64,000 nucleotides of DNA from Cydia pomonella (GCF_033807575.1 NW_026907789.1:496001-560000), one strand, 5' to 3'. Positions 1 through 11,162 are shown, counted from the stretch's first letter. The notes: a model not told the origin generated them from the sequence alone. Translations and numbers: made by a program.

Positions 1-1348
1 TTATGTATATTGTTATTGTAAATAAATACATTACAGTAAATAAACATATTGAAAATGTTAAAATAAACAAACAAAATCAGTACTTGACGGAGTCACATGA
101 CAATCATGACAAGAACATACTAGTTCGTAAATCTATAGATAATATATTTATCAATTCCAAGAATTTTTAGTTTAATATCATAGATTACACTTATCAGTGT
201 CTAGGTAACCTAGACACTAAAGTAAAGGTAGTAATTTAATAATATAATGATAAATAAACACATTCCTCCATACATATGTATAAGTAACAACCCTAGTACT
301 TCAATGAATTTTGCTCGCACTTTACGATGCCTGCTTATTTACCTTTTAACATCGTCATTTAAAATAACGCATTATCCCGTGAATAAATGATTAAATCAGC
401 TAAAGCTTGAGCGCTGTTAATTATTAATAAACATTTATTCAGAGCCTACAACGGAATACTGATTTACCTACCGTCCAAGGCAAATTTAATTTAAAAGGTT
501 TTTACTGCATTTCCTCTTTAAGAGGAAATGACGATATCTTCTCCATACAAACGTATAGGTAATGTATACATTTGCTACTAAACGTAAGTACTATCTCGGA
601 CGATGTTCGAAATGACATTGATTATGTCACAGTTTTCAATTGTTTGGTTGAGATAAATGTAATGCCCTTGTTATAACATGGTATATGCAACATTAAAATA
701 CTTTTTACAAAAATAAACAAAAACAATAATTTAAATTTTTTTTTAAATTAACTGTGCCATTATTACTTACATGTATATTAGAAATAGAAACCTGTCATTC
801 TGTCATCTCTTCATGATTTAATTGCTAAATTAATTTAAATTACATTTTGTATGAAAATAGTTTACGTTTTATCAAGGAAACCATCATTCTACATGGAAGA
901 AGTCGCGTCGAAAAGTTAATAGTTTACTTAGGAACATAAACAAATGACAAAAACATTACTCTTTATTTCACAAATCAATCATTAATCGTTAAATGAAAGT
1001 AAGCAACATAAATAGCACTGTAACACATAAAAACTCACCAGCTGTGTGAGCTCTAAGTCTGCTGAACTCCCTTCTGTCATGGGCTCCAGATTGTGATATG
1101 TTTGCAACTTGATGGATGGCTGTGTATCAGATGTGTCTTATGTGAGGTGATGGACGAAAGTTGATTGTGATCTGTTTTTCCTATTTTATAATCTGAATTG
1201 TATTGTGCTTTGGTTTCGAATGTAATGATGTATATTATGTTTCCAATCCGCATTGGGCTAGAGCGTGGAGACTATAGCCCAAGCCCTCTCTAGCATGAGA
1301 TGAGGCCGGTGCGATTTTGTTTTATAATCATAAACCTACTTACAAATT
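1..1348. other. AT-rich sequence, no gene recognised
   Basis: No ORF of note, no TIR pair and no repeat shared with the rest of the window was found here. It may be unique intergenic or intronic DNA. Confidence 0.5.
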
Positions 1349-1582
1349 AAAATATATTTATTGAGATAACAATATACATATGGATATATACAGATGATTA
1401 CTATAATTAGCTTATATCTAAAATAGGCCCTTGAGGCATTGTACCAAGGATGCTGGCGGCATTTCCTCGTTGTATCGTAATACTGATACGTTGTGCGAGG
1501 AAGCCGCCAGCTCTTCGGTCACCAGTTACGTCAACCAGACGTTTCGCGATTTCTCCAAAAAACTTGTGCGCGCTGGGACCCC
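1349..1582 (-). mobile_element. Non-LTR retrotransposon 3' fragment (family A, copy 1)
   Basis: On the minus strand this encodes the extreme C-terminus of a retrotransposon polyprotein, with the blocks VDVTGDRRAGGFLAQRIS and IQRGNAASILGTMPQGP, followed by a short AT-rich 3' UTR. The same block recurs near 13.5, 15.6, 19.4, 20.2 and 56.1 kb, so it is a dispersed family. No RT catalytic motif is present; the copy is strongly 5'-truncated. I recognise the tail as typical of lepidopteran non-LTR ORF2 ends, but the clade cannot be set from this piece. Confidence 0.75.
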
Positions 1583-2118
1583 AAATAGATATAATTATAA
1601 TACATATCAAATATGCATTAGTAAAATCAAAACCCATCTATTTAGCTTTCCCGCAGACGAGTAAACCGCCTTGTTTTCACTAATTATCAATCACAAATTC
1701 AAATAATACGCAAAACTCGAATCAGAAAGTTTTGGGATTCCGCAATTAAATTTGTCTGGAATGTTTCAAAGTTTGTTTATTACACACCACTTAAAGCTAT
1801 CCGATTCAACTGGGGATCGGAGGTAAGTTCTTAATTATCTATATTAAAACTGAGTGATATTTAGAGTTATAGGATTTAAAATAGACTACTATATATAAAC
1901 GTTATAGTCCGGGAGCCCAAGAGAGGATTTTTGTAGTTACCCGAGCGCGTGAGATTAAGATATAAGTGATATCTTGTGGGGGCCGTGGAGTCTACCTTAA
2001 CTACTTTTAGTCGTTAAGCCGTTGGTTTATGAGGAGTTTCCAAGGGAGTTCAACAAATCGTTAAGCAGATTATGGGTTCGGTCATTTTAGTTGAAATCAA
2101 TGTTGTGATTGTGCTTTT
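1583..2118. other. No gene recognised
   Basis: About 0.5 kb without coding signal. The part around 1905-2010 (GGGAGCCCAAGAGAGG and following) resembles a dispersed lepidopteran repeat I have seen, but there is no second copy here to prove it. Confidence 0.35.
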
Positions 2119-2236
2119 ACTAAATCTGTCAATTATTAGTAACGCATTTTCTTAATCTGACGGTTATAATGTGAAAATTTGGCGTCAAACTTGTGATCGT
2201 CAGATTAAGGAAATGCGTACAAATACAGATTAGGTT
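2119..2236. mobile_element. Hairpin MITE, imperfect long TIRs
   Basis: Two inverted arms (about 2139-2163 and 2197-2220) share a 23-25 bp core, ATTTTCTTAATCTGACG on the left against its near-complement on the right. Weaker complementarity extends out to a TAATCTG motif on both sides. The loop is about 33 bp with no coding capacity. The structure suggests a small non-autonomous DNA element; no clear TSD was seen. Confidence 0.6.
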
Positions 2237-2377
2237 ACAGAAAAATTGTAGCATTAACACGGACAAAAATAACCACATTCACAATTTATTTAATCATTTT
2301 TATTAACTGTCCACCAACCTCTAAAAATTAAAAAAAATCTGTAGACGTTTTTATCACTCGCTGGAAAAGAAAGCTTT

Positions 2378-2498
2378 ATTTTTTTTATACCACGACGGTG
2401 GCAAACAAGCATACGGCCCGCCTGATGGTAAGCAGCCACCGCAGCCTATGGACGCCTGCAACTCCAGAGGTGTTACATGCGCGTTGCCGACCCTACAT
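2378..2498 (+). repeat. Dispersed 'GTCGGTGGCAAAC' repeat, partial
   Basis: It starts with a T-run and 'TATACCACGACGGTGGC', followed by GCATACGGCCCGCCTGATGG and ending at GCGTTGCCGACCCT. Related copies lie at 17.56, 23.69, 36.72, 40.22, 56.21, 58.58 and 61.26 kb; the longest are about 345 bp. The family has no ORF and behaves like a SINE or the 3' end of a retrotransposon. Confidence 0.8.
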
Positions 2499-2799
2499 AT
2501 TTATATAAACTTTTTTCCTATTATCTAATCTTTCGATTCCAATAGGTCTCTAGGATGCTTGAGTAAGTACATATTTAGCATCGCCGGCTCCCCAGCTATA
2601 GTACCCAAAAAAATATTAGTTTCGTTGTATAGCTGTGAGTTCTAATTTTTTAGAGAATCTTGAGCGGAGTAGTGACGACTAAGGATCTAGAATGTGCAAG
2701 ACTACTTGTCAAATATCAAAAGTGCGAGCCAAATCGGATTGCTGTCGTGTCTCGTTGGAAGTATAGAATTCAGAAATAATGTGTGATTGCGTAAATTTG

Positions 2800-2950
2800 C
2801 TTTTGTAATTACTTAATGGCGCATCGATCCAAAATGAGTCTTCATCTCCCACACGAGTACCACCAGTTGTCTCGATCCTGTGCCATCTCCCACCAGTTAT
2901 CGGCTTGGAGTGCAAGTCCGCTTCAACAGCATCTTTCCCGATTTGAATTT
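2800..2950 (-). mobile_element. RTE-like non-LTR 3' fragment
   Basis: The reverse complement aligns by eye with the 3' end of the non-LTR fragment at 45.24-45.94 kb: a GGATCG motif near the stop, then the CACCAGTT...CTCGATCCTGTGCCATCTC block matching CGGTCCTGTGCGACCTCTC there. Short, decayed and 5'-truncated. Confidence 0.55.
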
Positions 2951-3279
2951 TATGTCAAAAGATTCTTCCGTACTACAAAGCCGTTGACGGAAAGCTTTGT
3001 AATCCTTTAAGCGTTATTAATACGTTACGCGCAAGTGCTCCGTCTGGAGCACTCGATTATTTTGTAAATAAACTATTCTTTTTGTCACGGTGCCAACTAT
3101 AGACACGTGAGGCGGTCATCGCTTCAGGGAAATGGAATTGACCGTTTTTAAAGTACCTAAACGTTATAATTATAATTTAAACAACTGACAATATGTTATA
3201 CAAATAAATAAATAAAAAATAACAATGCACCGTCCCAGCACCTCCACCAGTTATAAATCTAGGATGAAACTAGGATGAA

Positions 3280-3395
3280 ATTGTATGGCTAAAGGTTGTC
3301 TGGAAGAGATCCCTCTGTAGCGATAAGGCCTGTTGTTTACCTCTCTTCATGTATTATATTCTGAGGTTGCGTAATAAAGAGGACTAACGGACCAG
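3280..3395 (+). repeat. Retrotransposon/SINE 3' tail
   Basis: It contains CTGGAAGAGATC, TAGCGATAAGGCCTGTTGTT and a terminal AATAAAGAG. The same ordered blocks occur at 5.80-5.94 and 16.62-16.76 kb, where they end in ACTT and TATTG simple repeats. This is the 3' end of a retroposed family. Confidence 0.65.
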
Positions 3396-3444
3396 ATCAA
3401 ATTATTCACAATTTAAGCCCCATTGACACTTCTTAGTCACTGTG

Positions 3445-3800
3445 GTTATAGACAACATCCCTCCTCCCTCTCCTTGTGTCATGTTCCCCATTGCTGAGGG
3501 TCATGGCCTCCATAAATGAATTAGTGGACTAACGCCTTCCACCTGTTGCGATATTCGGAAGTGTGTAACTCATCGTGGACCTTGGATTTTGTGCTGTCAT
3601 GGATCTGATCTGACCAGCGTAATGTGCTTCTTCTTTTCGGCCACCCTGGACTCCCCGTTAGGAGGCGTTTTCAGGTTGTCGTTTCCGACCGCTATGTGTC
3701 CGAAGTATTCCTACGGTGACAGATCGTCGACAGCCTGACAGTGTCTCCCACTTCTTGCAAGATTGATGTATCAATTGTGCGTTGGGTTGTCCAAGGCACT
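3445..3800 (-). pseudogene. Decayed non-LTR retrotransposon C-terminal segment
   Basis: The minus-strand reading gives stretches such as SPGWPKRRSTLRWSDQI, then YRNRWKALVH and GGHDPQQWG, interrupted by in-frame stops. This matches the usual end of insect non-LTR ORF2 (a GRP(K)RRW...DQI region, an RNRW helix and a terminal HDPQ motif). No RT core remains. Clade uncertain. Confidence 0.5.
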
Positions 3801-4342
3801 CGCAAAATTCGCCATATACTACATAACAATGACAAATTGTTTATTCACGCAAATACATAGTCTTCGTATTTTGGTGAATCACTATCGTCTCGACCGTCGC
3901 AATCTTATGCAACAACCTATTAGCGAATAAAAGAACAAATCCCACATTGTTCACGCCGCTTTGCTGCGTTTGTCACTTAATTCTATTATAATTTCAACCT
4001 TATTTCCACTACATAAAGCACATATTTGCATTGTATCGAGCCGCACCCTAAATATCGCGTGATATGTGTAATTAGCCAATCACAGCTCCGCAATGCTCAC
4101 GACACATATTCCTCAACTCCTACACTTGGTTGCCTATCGCCACACAAACCACACTACTCAAAATTCCCATGCCATTATACTAAATTTAATTTATTTTGCA
4201 GTTATATTCGCAGTGTTTTCATTTATTTTACAGCACGTTTTTAAATATTTAAACAGTTATATTCGTACTTATTAATGTAGGGATTGAAATGCTCCGCTAA
4301 TGAGTCAAATTAAATAGGTACTCTTTATGAAACGTTATTGTA

Positions 4343-4523
4343 AGGTAGAAGTACTAGTGCTCGACGCTGCACTAGTACTCGACATGGGCGCTTTATGTCA
4401 AAGTGACAAGGATTAAGATCGAATACAGAAAAATCTTCGTTGTTCAAATTTTACCTATATTTCCTTGAAATAAAGTGCCCATGTCGGTGACTAGTGCAGC
4501 GTTGAGCACTAATACTTCTACCT
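4343..4523. mobile_element. MITE with about 60-bp TIRs and TA target site
   Basis: Left end AGGTAGAAGTACTAGTGCTC and right end (reverse complement AGGTAGAAGTATTAGTGCTC) pair over about 60 bp. Both ends are flanked by TA (4341-4342 and 4524-4525), as expected for Tc1/mariner-type mobilisation. The 181-bp body carries no ORF. Confidence 0.85.
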
Positions 4524-4534
4524 TATAGGTAGGT

Positions 4535-4935
4535 AGTTATTATCCGCAGGCATGCCAGCCATCGCGCGGACCGCACGCTTTTGCATTACAAACGCAATGT
4601 TCCAGTCGGAGGCGCGCGCCCATAGCTCAACACCGTAGGTAAGGAGTGAGTGCAGTGTTGCGAAATAGCACTCCCGCACTGCGTCTCCTCCCGCGGTTTG
4701 CGCCAGGCGCCGCCTACCGTAAAGTTCGTCTACGTGCGGCTGCCACGTTAGCGCGTTGTCAAGCTGGAAACCAAGAAGGCGCTTACAAGACAGGTGCTGT
4801 ATAGGGGTACCGCCCGCACACACCTTCAGGGCTTTGCTTGTGTGACCATTTAATTTAAAGGTCATAAAGCACGTTTTATCTTTATTGAGTGCCAGACCGT
4901 TCAACTGGAACCACTCGTACAGCAACACTCCGCAT
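4535..4935 (-). pseudogene. RT C-terminal fragment of a non-LTR retrotransposon
   Basis: An open minus-strand segment of about 130 codons covers the region after the RT catalytic core. It has the post-palm pattern LNGLALNKDKTCFMTF (template-contacting strand), then LLGFQLDNALTWQPHV, the thumb-like HSLLTYGVELWARASD and MQKRAVRAMAGM. These features are typical of Jockey/CR1-group ORF2. The catalytic motifs and the endonuclease are missing (5' truncation), and the reading frame runs into the neighbouring MITE at its 3' end, so no complete protein is encoded. Clade assignment is from memory. Confidence 0.8.
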
Positions 4936-5280
4936 CCTCGTTGAGCTCTGAACGCTCCGATTTTAAAATAAAAATGAAAATATTTATTTCAGACAACAGA
5001 TATCCATATATTTTTGGCTATAAGACTTATTTGGAAAGTCATAATGCTTCATCAGGATACATTACTCGTATAACCTCAGAAAATTGCCGTGACGCGTGGG
5101 TTATTTTTAACCGCGACTTGCTGGAGACTACGCTATTTGTTTATCCGTCTGTCTGTTCCTTTTCTGTGAACTTTAAGTTTGATTACTCTTTTAACCTTGA
5201 TAGGTTAACTAGTTTTTCGTGTTATTTACGGATCTTTTCAAATAGAAGAAGTGCGTATAATAAGAACTTTTTGTTTTGTT

Positions 5281-5937
5281 AGTGGGTCAAAACTTGGAAG
5301 CTAAATTTGACCCACTTCCCGATTTGCGATTGAGCTGAAATTTTGCATACATATCATTGACATATATATCTAAGGACAGGCCTTACGGGCACTAAGAATG
5401 GTGCTAGTTGAGCGGTGTCACTCACGAATTCGAGCCAATTGTGCAGTAACGCAACTAGTTGCGACCAATCGCGCGCGTGATGCCAACTCATCAACCATTC
5501 GCGTTGTGGCGCTAGACTGCACTATTGGGTCAAATTCATATGCAGGACACCGCTGTACATGCCCCATTCTTATTGCCCGTAAAGCCCGTCCTTAGAATAT
5601 ATGTCAATAATACATATGTAAATCGGGTGACAATGCAATGTTATGATGACATGGAGCTGATCTGATGATGGAGACAGGAGGTGGCCATGGGAACTCTGTG
5701 ATATACAAACGCAAGCTTTTGTGTTTCGGGTTGTTACAATTGTCTCGATGAGTGTTAGTTGCCTGTGGAAAGAAAAGTACAGTCAGCGATAAAAGCTTGC
5801 TTTCGCTTTTTAGCGATAAGACCGCCTGTTGTTACCTGGTTCTATTTTCCTTTAAAATTCATTTGTAGTTTTACATGTATGTAAAATGTATAATTGTTGG
5901 TGCAATAAAGAATATTTACTTACTTACTTACTTACTT
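5281..5937 (+). repeat. SINE-like repeat with (ACTT)n tail, split by a MITE
   Basis: The 5' end is a short inverted repeat (GTGGGTCAAA ... TTTGACCCAC). The repeat continues with CGGGTGACAATG, GGAGGTGGCCATGGGAACTC and GTACAGTCAGCGATAAAAGC, and ends at GTGCAATAAAGAATATT plus ACTT repeats. A second copy lies at 57.00-57.35 kb. The stretch 5355-5609 is a later insertion absent from that copy. Confidence 0.8.
5355..5609. mobile_element. 255-bp hAT-type MITE with 8-bp TSD
   Basis: The termini form imperfect TIRs of about 45 bp (ATTGACATATATATCTAAGG on the left against the inverted CCTTAGAATATATGTCAAT on the right), continuing through a TTACGGGCA block. Identical 8-bp flanks ATACATAT occupy 5347-5354 and 5610-5617. 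The paralogous repeat at 57.06 kb has one copy of this site (ATACAAAT) and no insert, which fixes the boundaries. Confidence 0.88.
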
Positions 5938-6636
5938 GTACCCAAAAGATTTTTTTGGTCAAAATCTTACTAATGTATTTTTTTGAAATGATTATAATTT
6001 ATAACTCAATACCAACTATTTTCTTTTAGCACCGCGTTTCCTTATTGCATTTGCGTGGTTGCACGCTAAAGGAGACCAGTGTCCGCTTGGCAACCTAATC
6101 CCTTGAAACGGTGCACGCCCAATAGGTAGGTGCTTACTATAAAACTATAAGGGTTCCGTTTTTGCCACTTTGGCTACGGAACCCTAAATAAGATTGATAA
6201 TTCATTTAATTTCCTACACCAAAGGGTCAAAAGTACCATTTTTTAATAACAAAATGAGATATGTCTCTATACGTAAAACAATATAATTATGTTTGAATGC
6301 AAACTGTAGAAATATACGTCTATATTGAAGAGTATATCTGCAGATACTTTTGGCGTGTTGTTTCATCCACAACCATTTGGGCTGACACTGGACCTTTCGG
6401 GCACTCTGGACTCCGTTCGGCTCGGCGTGGCTACGAGCAATTATTAGGGTTGGCAAAACTTGACGCTGTGACGTACACAACCATATGTAAGATAATATAT
6501 AAGTAGTGACTTAAAACATTCACTGCTGGGCTACGAGTACAGTTGTAGCGCTAGCCAATAACATGGATTTCCTGGTATGTAGCAGAAATGCTTCGTAGAG
6601 GCCAAACGACAACGTGTCGTGATTAGCGCTGAATGA
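5938..6636. other. Mostly unassigned, with a short 'GGGTTCCG' repeat piece
   Basis: At 6146-6186 lies a minus-oriented fragment of the GGGTTCCGTAGCC family (arms AGGGTTCCG and CGGAACCCT). The stretch near 6083-6102 resembles the 3' part of the SINE found at 22.4 kb. The short ORFs at 6214-6506 have no recognisable features. Confidence 0.45.
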
Positions 6637-6893
6637 CGGCCCGATTCGAAGAATGAAATACGATAACGATAAGTTCTGGTTTAGATAAGTTCACATTTAA
6701 ATATCATTTGTATGTCGTATAATTGACAGAAGTAAGGTTTCGGGCGGGATGTCACTTTGACGTTAGAAATATCGTAGATAGATCTTATTGGGATCACAAC
6801 GGAATCGAAATAAACGTAAATTTTGACATGTCATTTAGTTATTGATCTTTTAAAGATCTTAAACGTGTCTTAATCATTCTTCGAATCGGGCCG
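6637..6893. mobile_element. MITE family B copy 1 (TSD TGA)
   Basis: The TIR is CGGCCCGATTCGAAGAATGA on the left and its complement at the right end. The body contains GATAACGATAAGTTCTGG and ACTTTGACGTTAGAAATATC, which are shared by all copies in this window. The flanks are TGA at 6634-6636 and 6894-6896, a 3-bp TSD. No ORF. Confidence 0.9.
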
Positions 6894-6945
6894 TGAGTTA
6901 GGTGAATATGTCTGTCGAACGACTTTGTCAGTAGAAAAGGGTTTT

Positions 6946-7020
6946 TAGGGTTCCGTAGCCAAATGGCAAAAAACGGAACCCTTATAGATTCGTCATATCC
7001 GTCTGTCTGTCCGATTATTT
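6946..7020 (+). repeat. 'GGGTTCCGTAGCC' repeat end, truncated
   Basis: TAGGGTTCCGTAGCCAAATG followed by CCGTCTGTCTGTCCG matches one terminus of the longer elements at 48.05 and 53.57 kb. Only about 75 bp are kept. Downstream at 7089-7111 is an 11-bp-arm palindrome, ACAGACTATAT/ATATAGTCTGT. Confidence 0.7.
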
Positions 7021-7111
7021 ATGGGACAATAACCCTTAGTCCCTATATTTTTTATATTTGCCGCTTATTCCTATTAACGGTCAGCTTGACAGACTATATT
7101 ATATAGTCTGT

Positions 7112-7800
7112 GACGTTGCTTGACGTCGATAGCGCGCAAACTTGACAACCCTAAATAGCCAAAAGGGATAGTACCATATATTAGAAAGGGACAACATGAT
7201 TCGTCCCTGAATCGCTGTCAAACTTCGGTTTTGTAGGAAGTGTCACTTCTGTACGGTAGCACTATTATTTATTTTATGCTGCAATTATTAAGGCTGACTG
7301 TACAACCGTGTTTTCAATCGTAGATCTAAGTTCTGGCTACAATTACCCAAGTTTCCTATCAAGACAATTTAGATATTCCAGTAAAGCGTGTATCTCCGGG
7401 AAACTTGGACCAATTTGCCCCTATCCCGGGGGATAATCCCGCTTATCCCGCCGAGAACGGCGATTGAGATAACCTGAATGAAAAAGAAATGAAGCGCTTG
7501 AGATGGATGATGTGTATTTTTGGGAAACAACAGTCACTCATCTAATTATAAATTATACCTTATATGCTGATTTGTGAAATATACACCGTGGGCTGGTAAA
7601 ACCCGACAGATTTTAAAGGTGTATTCTTGGCCCTTTTTAGAGACTAAAATGTCATACAAAGTTTGCTGAAATAGGTCTTGTTTTAGAGATAAAGACAATA
7701 CTTGTGAAAAGTTTTTTTATTTTATTTTATAAGCCATACATCTTATGATTAAGTAGGCTTAAAAATAATAACATTGTTACTTAAACTTTAGATGTTACTT
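7112..7800. other. No gene recognised
   Basis: AT-rich sequence with no TIR pair, no repeat shared with the window and no coding pattern. Confidence 0.5.
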
Positions 7801-9796
7801 GGACGTAGTTAAAGGAAAAGGATCCAATCCACAAAAATACCAAAACATGAGTTAAGTATACCAGGCAGGCCTTTAATGTGTATATTTTCATTCAGCAAAA
7901 AAGCACTGAGCTCACATAGCGTTTTCATATTTTAATCGACATCGGATACCATCCCCCATGTATGAAAGATTAAAAATGATATTCACCAATAAGTATTCAA
8001 TACTCTTGGTACCTTGTTGTAAAATTATGTTAGTGACAGGACTGGTTTATATAAATTTCAACAAGATAAATCCAAACTGCTTGGAATCTTTTTGAGAAAA
8101 TGCAATGAATACTTTTCGTCCTAAATATATATCAACAAAACTGATCCAACCCATTTGGATCATTTTTGAGAAACTAATTTGACGATGTGTAAATACTTTA
8201 GCTAAACAACAAAAACGATTCAGCAAACTTGGATCACATTTGTGGAATTCTTGTTATTCCAGCATTGGTGAGTCAGTAAACAACAAAAACGATTCATGTT
8301 AAATATATTAACTTTAGGCTAACTTTTCAAATTTAAACAACTTTATACTTAACCTAAAAGGCAGTTTTACTGCTATGATAGGCTAATTTTGAATTTTTTG
8401 CTATATATGTCGACTTGGATCGTAATTCATAAACAAGAAAGAAATCATTCAAACTGTTTGAATCATTTTTGCAGGTTTAAATTAACTTGTTCTTATATTC
8501 AGCGTCAAACATCAAAGTCGATTTAAGTTACTTGGATCTTTTTTGATAATTTACTCCAGGTATAGTTTCATAGTGGCAAATTAATCAACGGAAAAGATCC
8601 AGTTTACATAAATACGTTATAGGATTTTTTTTTTTAAATGGCAATACAATGCTAAATTTTAATAACGATCCATGTTAATTATATTGTTCATAAAAAAAAT
8701 TGCTTTTAGTATTAATTTCGTTTATACGTTGCTGGTATTAATAATGTTATAGTAATTATAATTTTGAAACTTTACCTATCATTTTTGTAACTAAAAAAAC
8801 TGATTTTGCTATTGCGTCATGCTGTGCATTGTCGCGAAAGACAGGTCTGTGGATTTGTAACGACAAAAATGGTGAGTAAAAGCTATTTTGGTTGAATCCA
8901 TCAAAACTTCTTCCGATAAGATAAGATAAATTATTAAAGTTCTGTTCTATTATGTGTATGTTATTATTTAGCTGAGAATAGCGATCCTAAATTTTTTGCA
9001 AGGAAGGCATGCTATGACAAGAATGAAAAAAATGACGAAAATAGGCATAAAAGTAAGTGGTATGGTTATAGTTATATTTCTTTTAATCTACAATTACTTT
9101 GGTATTAACTATTAAATATTCATTTTCCATTGGTTTTACAAAAGATTAATATGTGATGAATTTGGTATGTCATGGGAAATATTGTTCAAAAATGGTATTT
9201 TGATTTATGTCCTAAAATTTTTTTTATGTAAACGATTAGTGATGCGTTTCAGCGGGACTGGCGGGACCTTGCTCAGCACAGGGAGGATTGGAAAGCTAGA
9301 GGGGAGGCCTTTGCCCAGCAGTGGGACACACAAATAGGCTAATAAAAAAAATAAAAAAAACGATTAGTGATTATAAGAGGCTTTTATTATCGTTAAACAG
9401 AAGTGATCTCAATTTTGTTAACACTCAATACTTTGATAAGCTATTACATTGTTTTTTTAATAAAGTTTTTTATCTTTTCTTGGTGATTTTCTCGTTTTTT
9501 TTTCCAATTTATTGGGATGGATCCTTATTGCCTATTTAAAATGAAAAAGGTTACATGGAAAAAGTATTTTCTCAAAATGGATCCAACCCCACATTTAGTT
9601 AAATATCTCAAGAAATACGACATTAAACTAAATCGTTTATGTACAGAATCTTAAAACACGTCAAAACTCATGTTTCATCCAAATAAGTATTATGGGAAAA
9701 GTGAATCAGTAATGAGGAATACCATTTCTAACTTTAAACCTCCATAACTTTTGCTCATCTCGCTGTGGATTGAATCCTTTTCCTTTAACTACGTCC
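7801..9796. mobile_element. Approx. 2-kb TIR element with GGATC-centred internal repeats
   Basis: The left end GGACGTAGTTAAAGGAAAAG...GATCCAATCCACA and the right end pair as TIRs of about 33 bp with one mismatch. The interior is studded with variants of a motif like CAAACTGTTTGGATCATTTT (about 8070-8090, 8140-8170, 8222-8250, 8412-8430, 8450-8475, 8535-8560, 9570-9590). An RTE tail has landed inside at 9.26 kb. No transposase ORF is left. Superfamily unknown; the flanks give no clear TSD. Confidence 0.65.
9256..9342 (+). mobile_element. RTE-like retrotransposon 3' end
   Basis: It encodes the last 28 codons of an RTE-type ORF, including DWRDLAQHREDWKARGEAFA and QQWD, ending in TAA. An AATAAAAAAA-type tail follows directly. 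Related C-termini lie at 11.24 kb (+) and 59.16 kb (-). Everything upstream is missing, as in a very short 5'-truncated insertion. Confidence 0.8.
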
Positions 9797-10124
9797 TTAT
9801 AACATTGAGATTACCATCTCGATACAATTGTAATATTAAATGGTATCTGTACCCCTAGTGTAAATAAATGGGTGAATCAACTTTTTTTGTTTTGTTATCC
9901 TGTTCCGTTGTCCAAGGGGCAACAGTGGCACAGTTTGTTTGAAGAGACGTTGTATGCCGTTCTATTAACATGCTTAGTAGGGGGCCCATTATGGACATTG
10001 GTTATAACGACCACAAAAACGCAAGTTTAATACATTTAAGTACCATAAAATCAGTATTTCAATGAACTTTTGTCCCCTGGACAACTAATCGTAACCATGG
10101 CAACGAGTGACGCTAAAAAGTTGA
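9797..10124. other. No gene; isolated MITE end
   Basis: TACCCCTAGTGTAAATAAAT at about 9849 matches the terminus of the 'ACCCCTAG' MITE family (see 50.5 kb). Its partner end is not in place, so it is probably a remnant. The remainder is unassigned. Confidence 0.4.
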
Positions 10125-10298
10125 TTCTCCCAAATTCGATTTTGAAACGTGACGTACGCGTTTGCGTTTAGTCTCATTTTGTATTGGATTTAGAAAGAGC
10201 GCGCCAAGCGGGACGTTTTGGAAACTCAAAATCCTATACAAAATGTGACTTAACGCAAACGCGTTCGTCACGTTATGATGTCGATAAAATGTACACTG
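10125..10298. mobile_element. 'ACCCCTAG' family hairpin MITE, diverged ends
   Basis: The long inverted arms contain CGTGACGTACGCGTTTGCGT and TCTCATTTTGTATTGGATTT, pairing with ATCCTATACAAAATG and AACGCAAACGCG on the right. The centre, AGCGCGCCAAGCGGGACGTT, is shared with the copy at 47.77 kb. The outermost termini are decayed. Confidence 0.75.
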
Positions 10299-10370
10299 AT
10301 CATTTCGAATGCTGTTTACCTTAGTAGTCAGCGATTAAACGTAAATTTACCAACGATGATTGATTAACGT

Positions 10371-10636
10371 GACGACCTGGCCTAGTGTGTAGTGACCCTG
10401 CCTATGAAGCTGATGGTCCCGGGTTCAAATCCTGGTAAGGGCATTTGTTCGTGTGATGAGCATGGATATTTGTTCCTGAGTCATGGGTGTTTTCTATGTA
10501 TTTAAGTATTTATTAATATTTATATATTATATATATCGTTGTCTAAGTACCTTCAACACAAGCCTTATTGAGCTTACTATGGGACTTAGTCAATTTGTGT
10601 AATAATGTCCTATAATATTTATTATTATTTATTATT
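10371..10636 (+). mobile_element. tRNA-derived SINE, near full length (SINE family 1)
   Basis: The head contains pol III-like promoter boxes: an A box in TGGCCTAGTGTGTAGTGACC and a B box in GGTTCAAATCC. The body reads GATGAGCATGGATATTTGTT and the 3' part GGGACTTAGTCAATTTGTGT, with an ATT-rich tail. Other copies are at 20.55 (-), 35.35 (+), 62.02 (-) and 62.14 kb (+). It is not a tRNA gene: no acceptor stem closes it. Confidence 0.88.
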
Positions 10637-10966
10637 CCCCATCACAAAAAGTGCACAGCGCCGCTAAAGAAGTTTTCACTTCAAAAATGCATGTTAGTTT
10701 ACACCTCGCTTTACGCTCAAATAACAATTGTCAGACACACAATGCTTCAATAAATTTATGAACCTGCGTCAACATCCACTTTCACACATCCACAAACCAA
10801 TATTTACGATCGACAGGTAAAGGCAAATAATCAATTTCGGGGCCGGGCCTGGATCCAGTTCTGAATCCGGCTGCCGGATCTGGCTGTAACCGACATCCCG
10901 CCACGTTTGGGCCCGTTTCTTGATAATACTTTATTTTCATTGTTGTGGCATCCGGTTCGAAGGACC
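10637..10966. other. No gene recognised
   Basis: Unassigned sequence with a mildly GC-rich stretch at 10840-10910. No ORF or repeat structure was seen. Confidence 0.4.
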
Positions 10967-11132
10967 AACATTTTGGCTACAAGCTTTTATCGCTGACTTT
11001 AATTTTCCAAAAAAATCCATTTTTATCGCTTGTCACTATGCCTGTCACTTTCATACTTGCATACTTGTCAGAACGTGACAGGCATGGTGGTAAATGATAA
11101 TATAAAGAGCAAACCATCTTAGCCCTACAGAT
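10967..11132 (-). repeat. 'GGGCTAAGATGG' MITE-type repeat, minus orientation
   Basis: Read on the minus strand it starts AGGGCTAAGATGG, passes through a TTTACCACCATGCCTGTCAC hairpin region and GTGACAAGCGATAAAAATGG, and ends with AAAGTCAGCGATAAAAGCTT. Shorter relatives are at 28.33 and 52.30 kb. The terminal motif is also found in the repeat at 5.78 and 57.23 kb. Confidence 0.6.
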
Positions 11133-11162
11133 CGTGTTAATTCTAACAAACTCTGACACTAA

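Noticed and set aside
4941..5282. 113-codon plus-strand ORF
   Set aside because: No domain or motif; amino-acid composition fits AT-rich chance reading, and it runs from a retrotransposon fragment into the start of a repeat.
10371..10445. Candidate tRNA gene from A and B boxes
   Set aside because: The element is a multi-copy SINE with a long unrelated body; the head does not close an acceptor stem.
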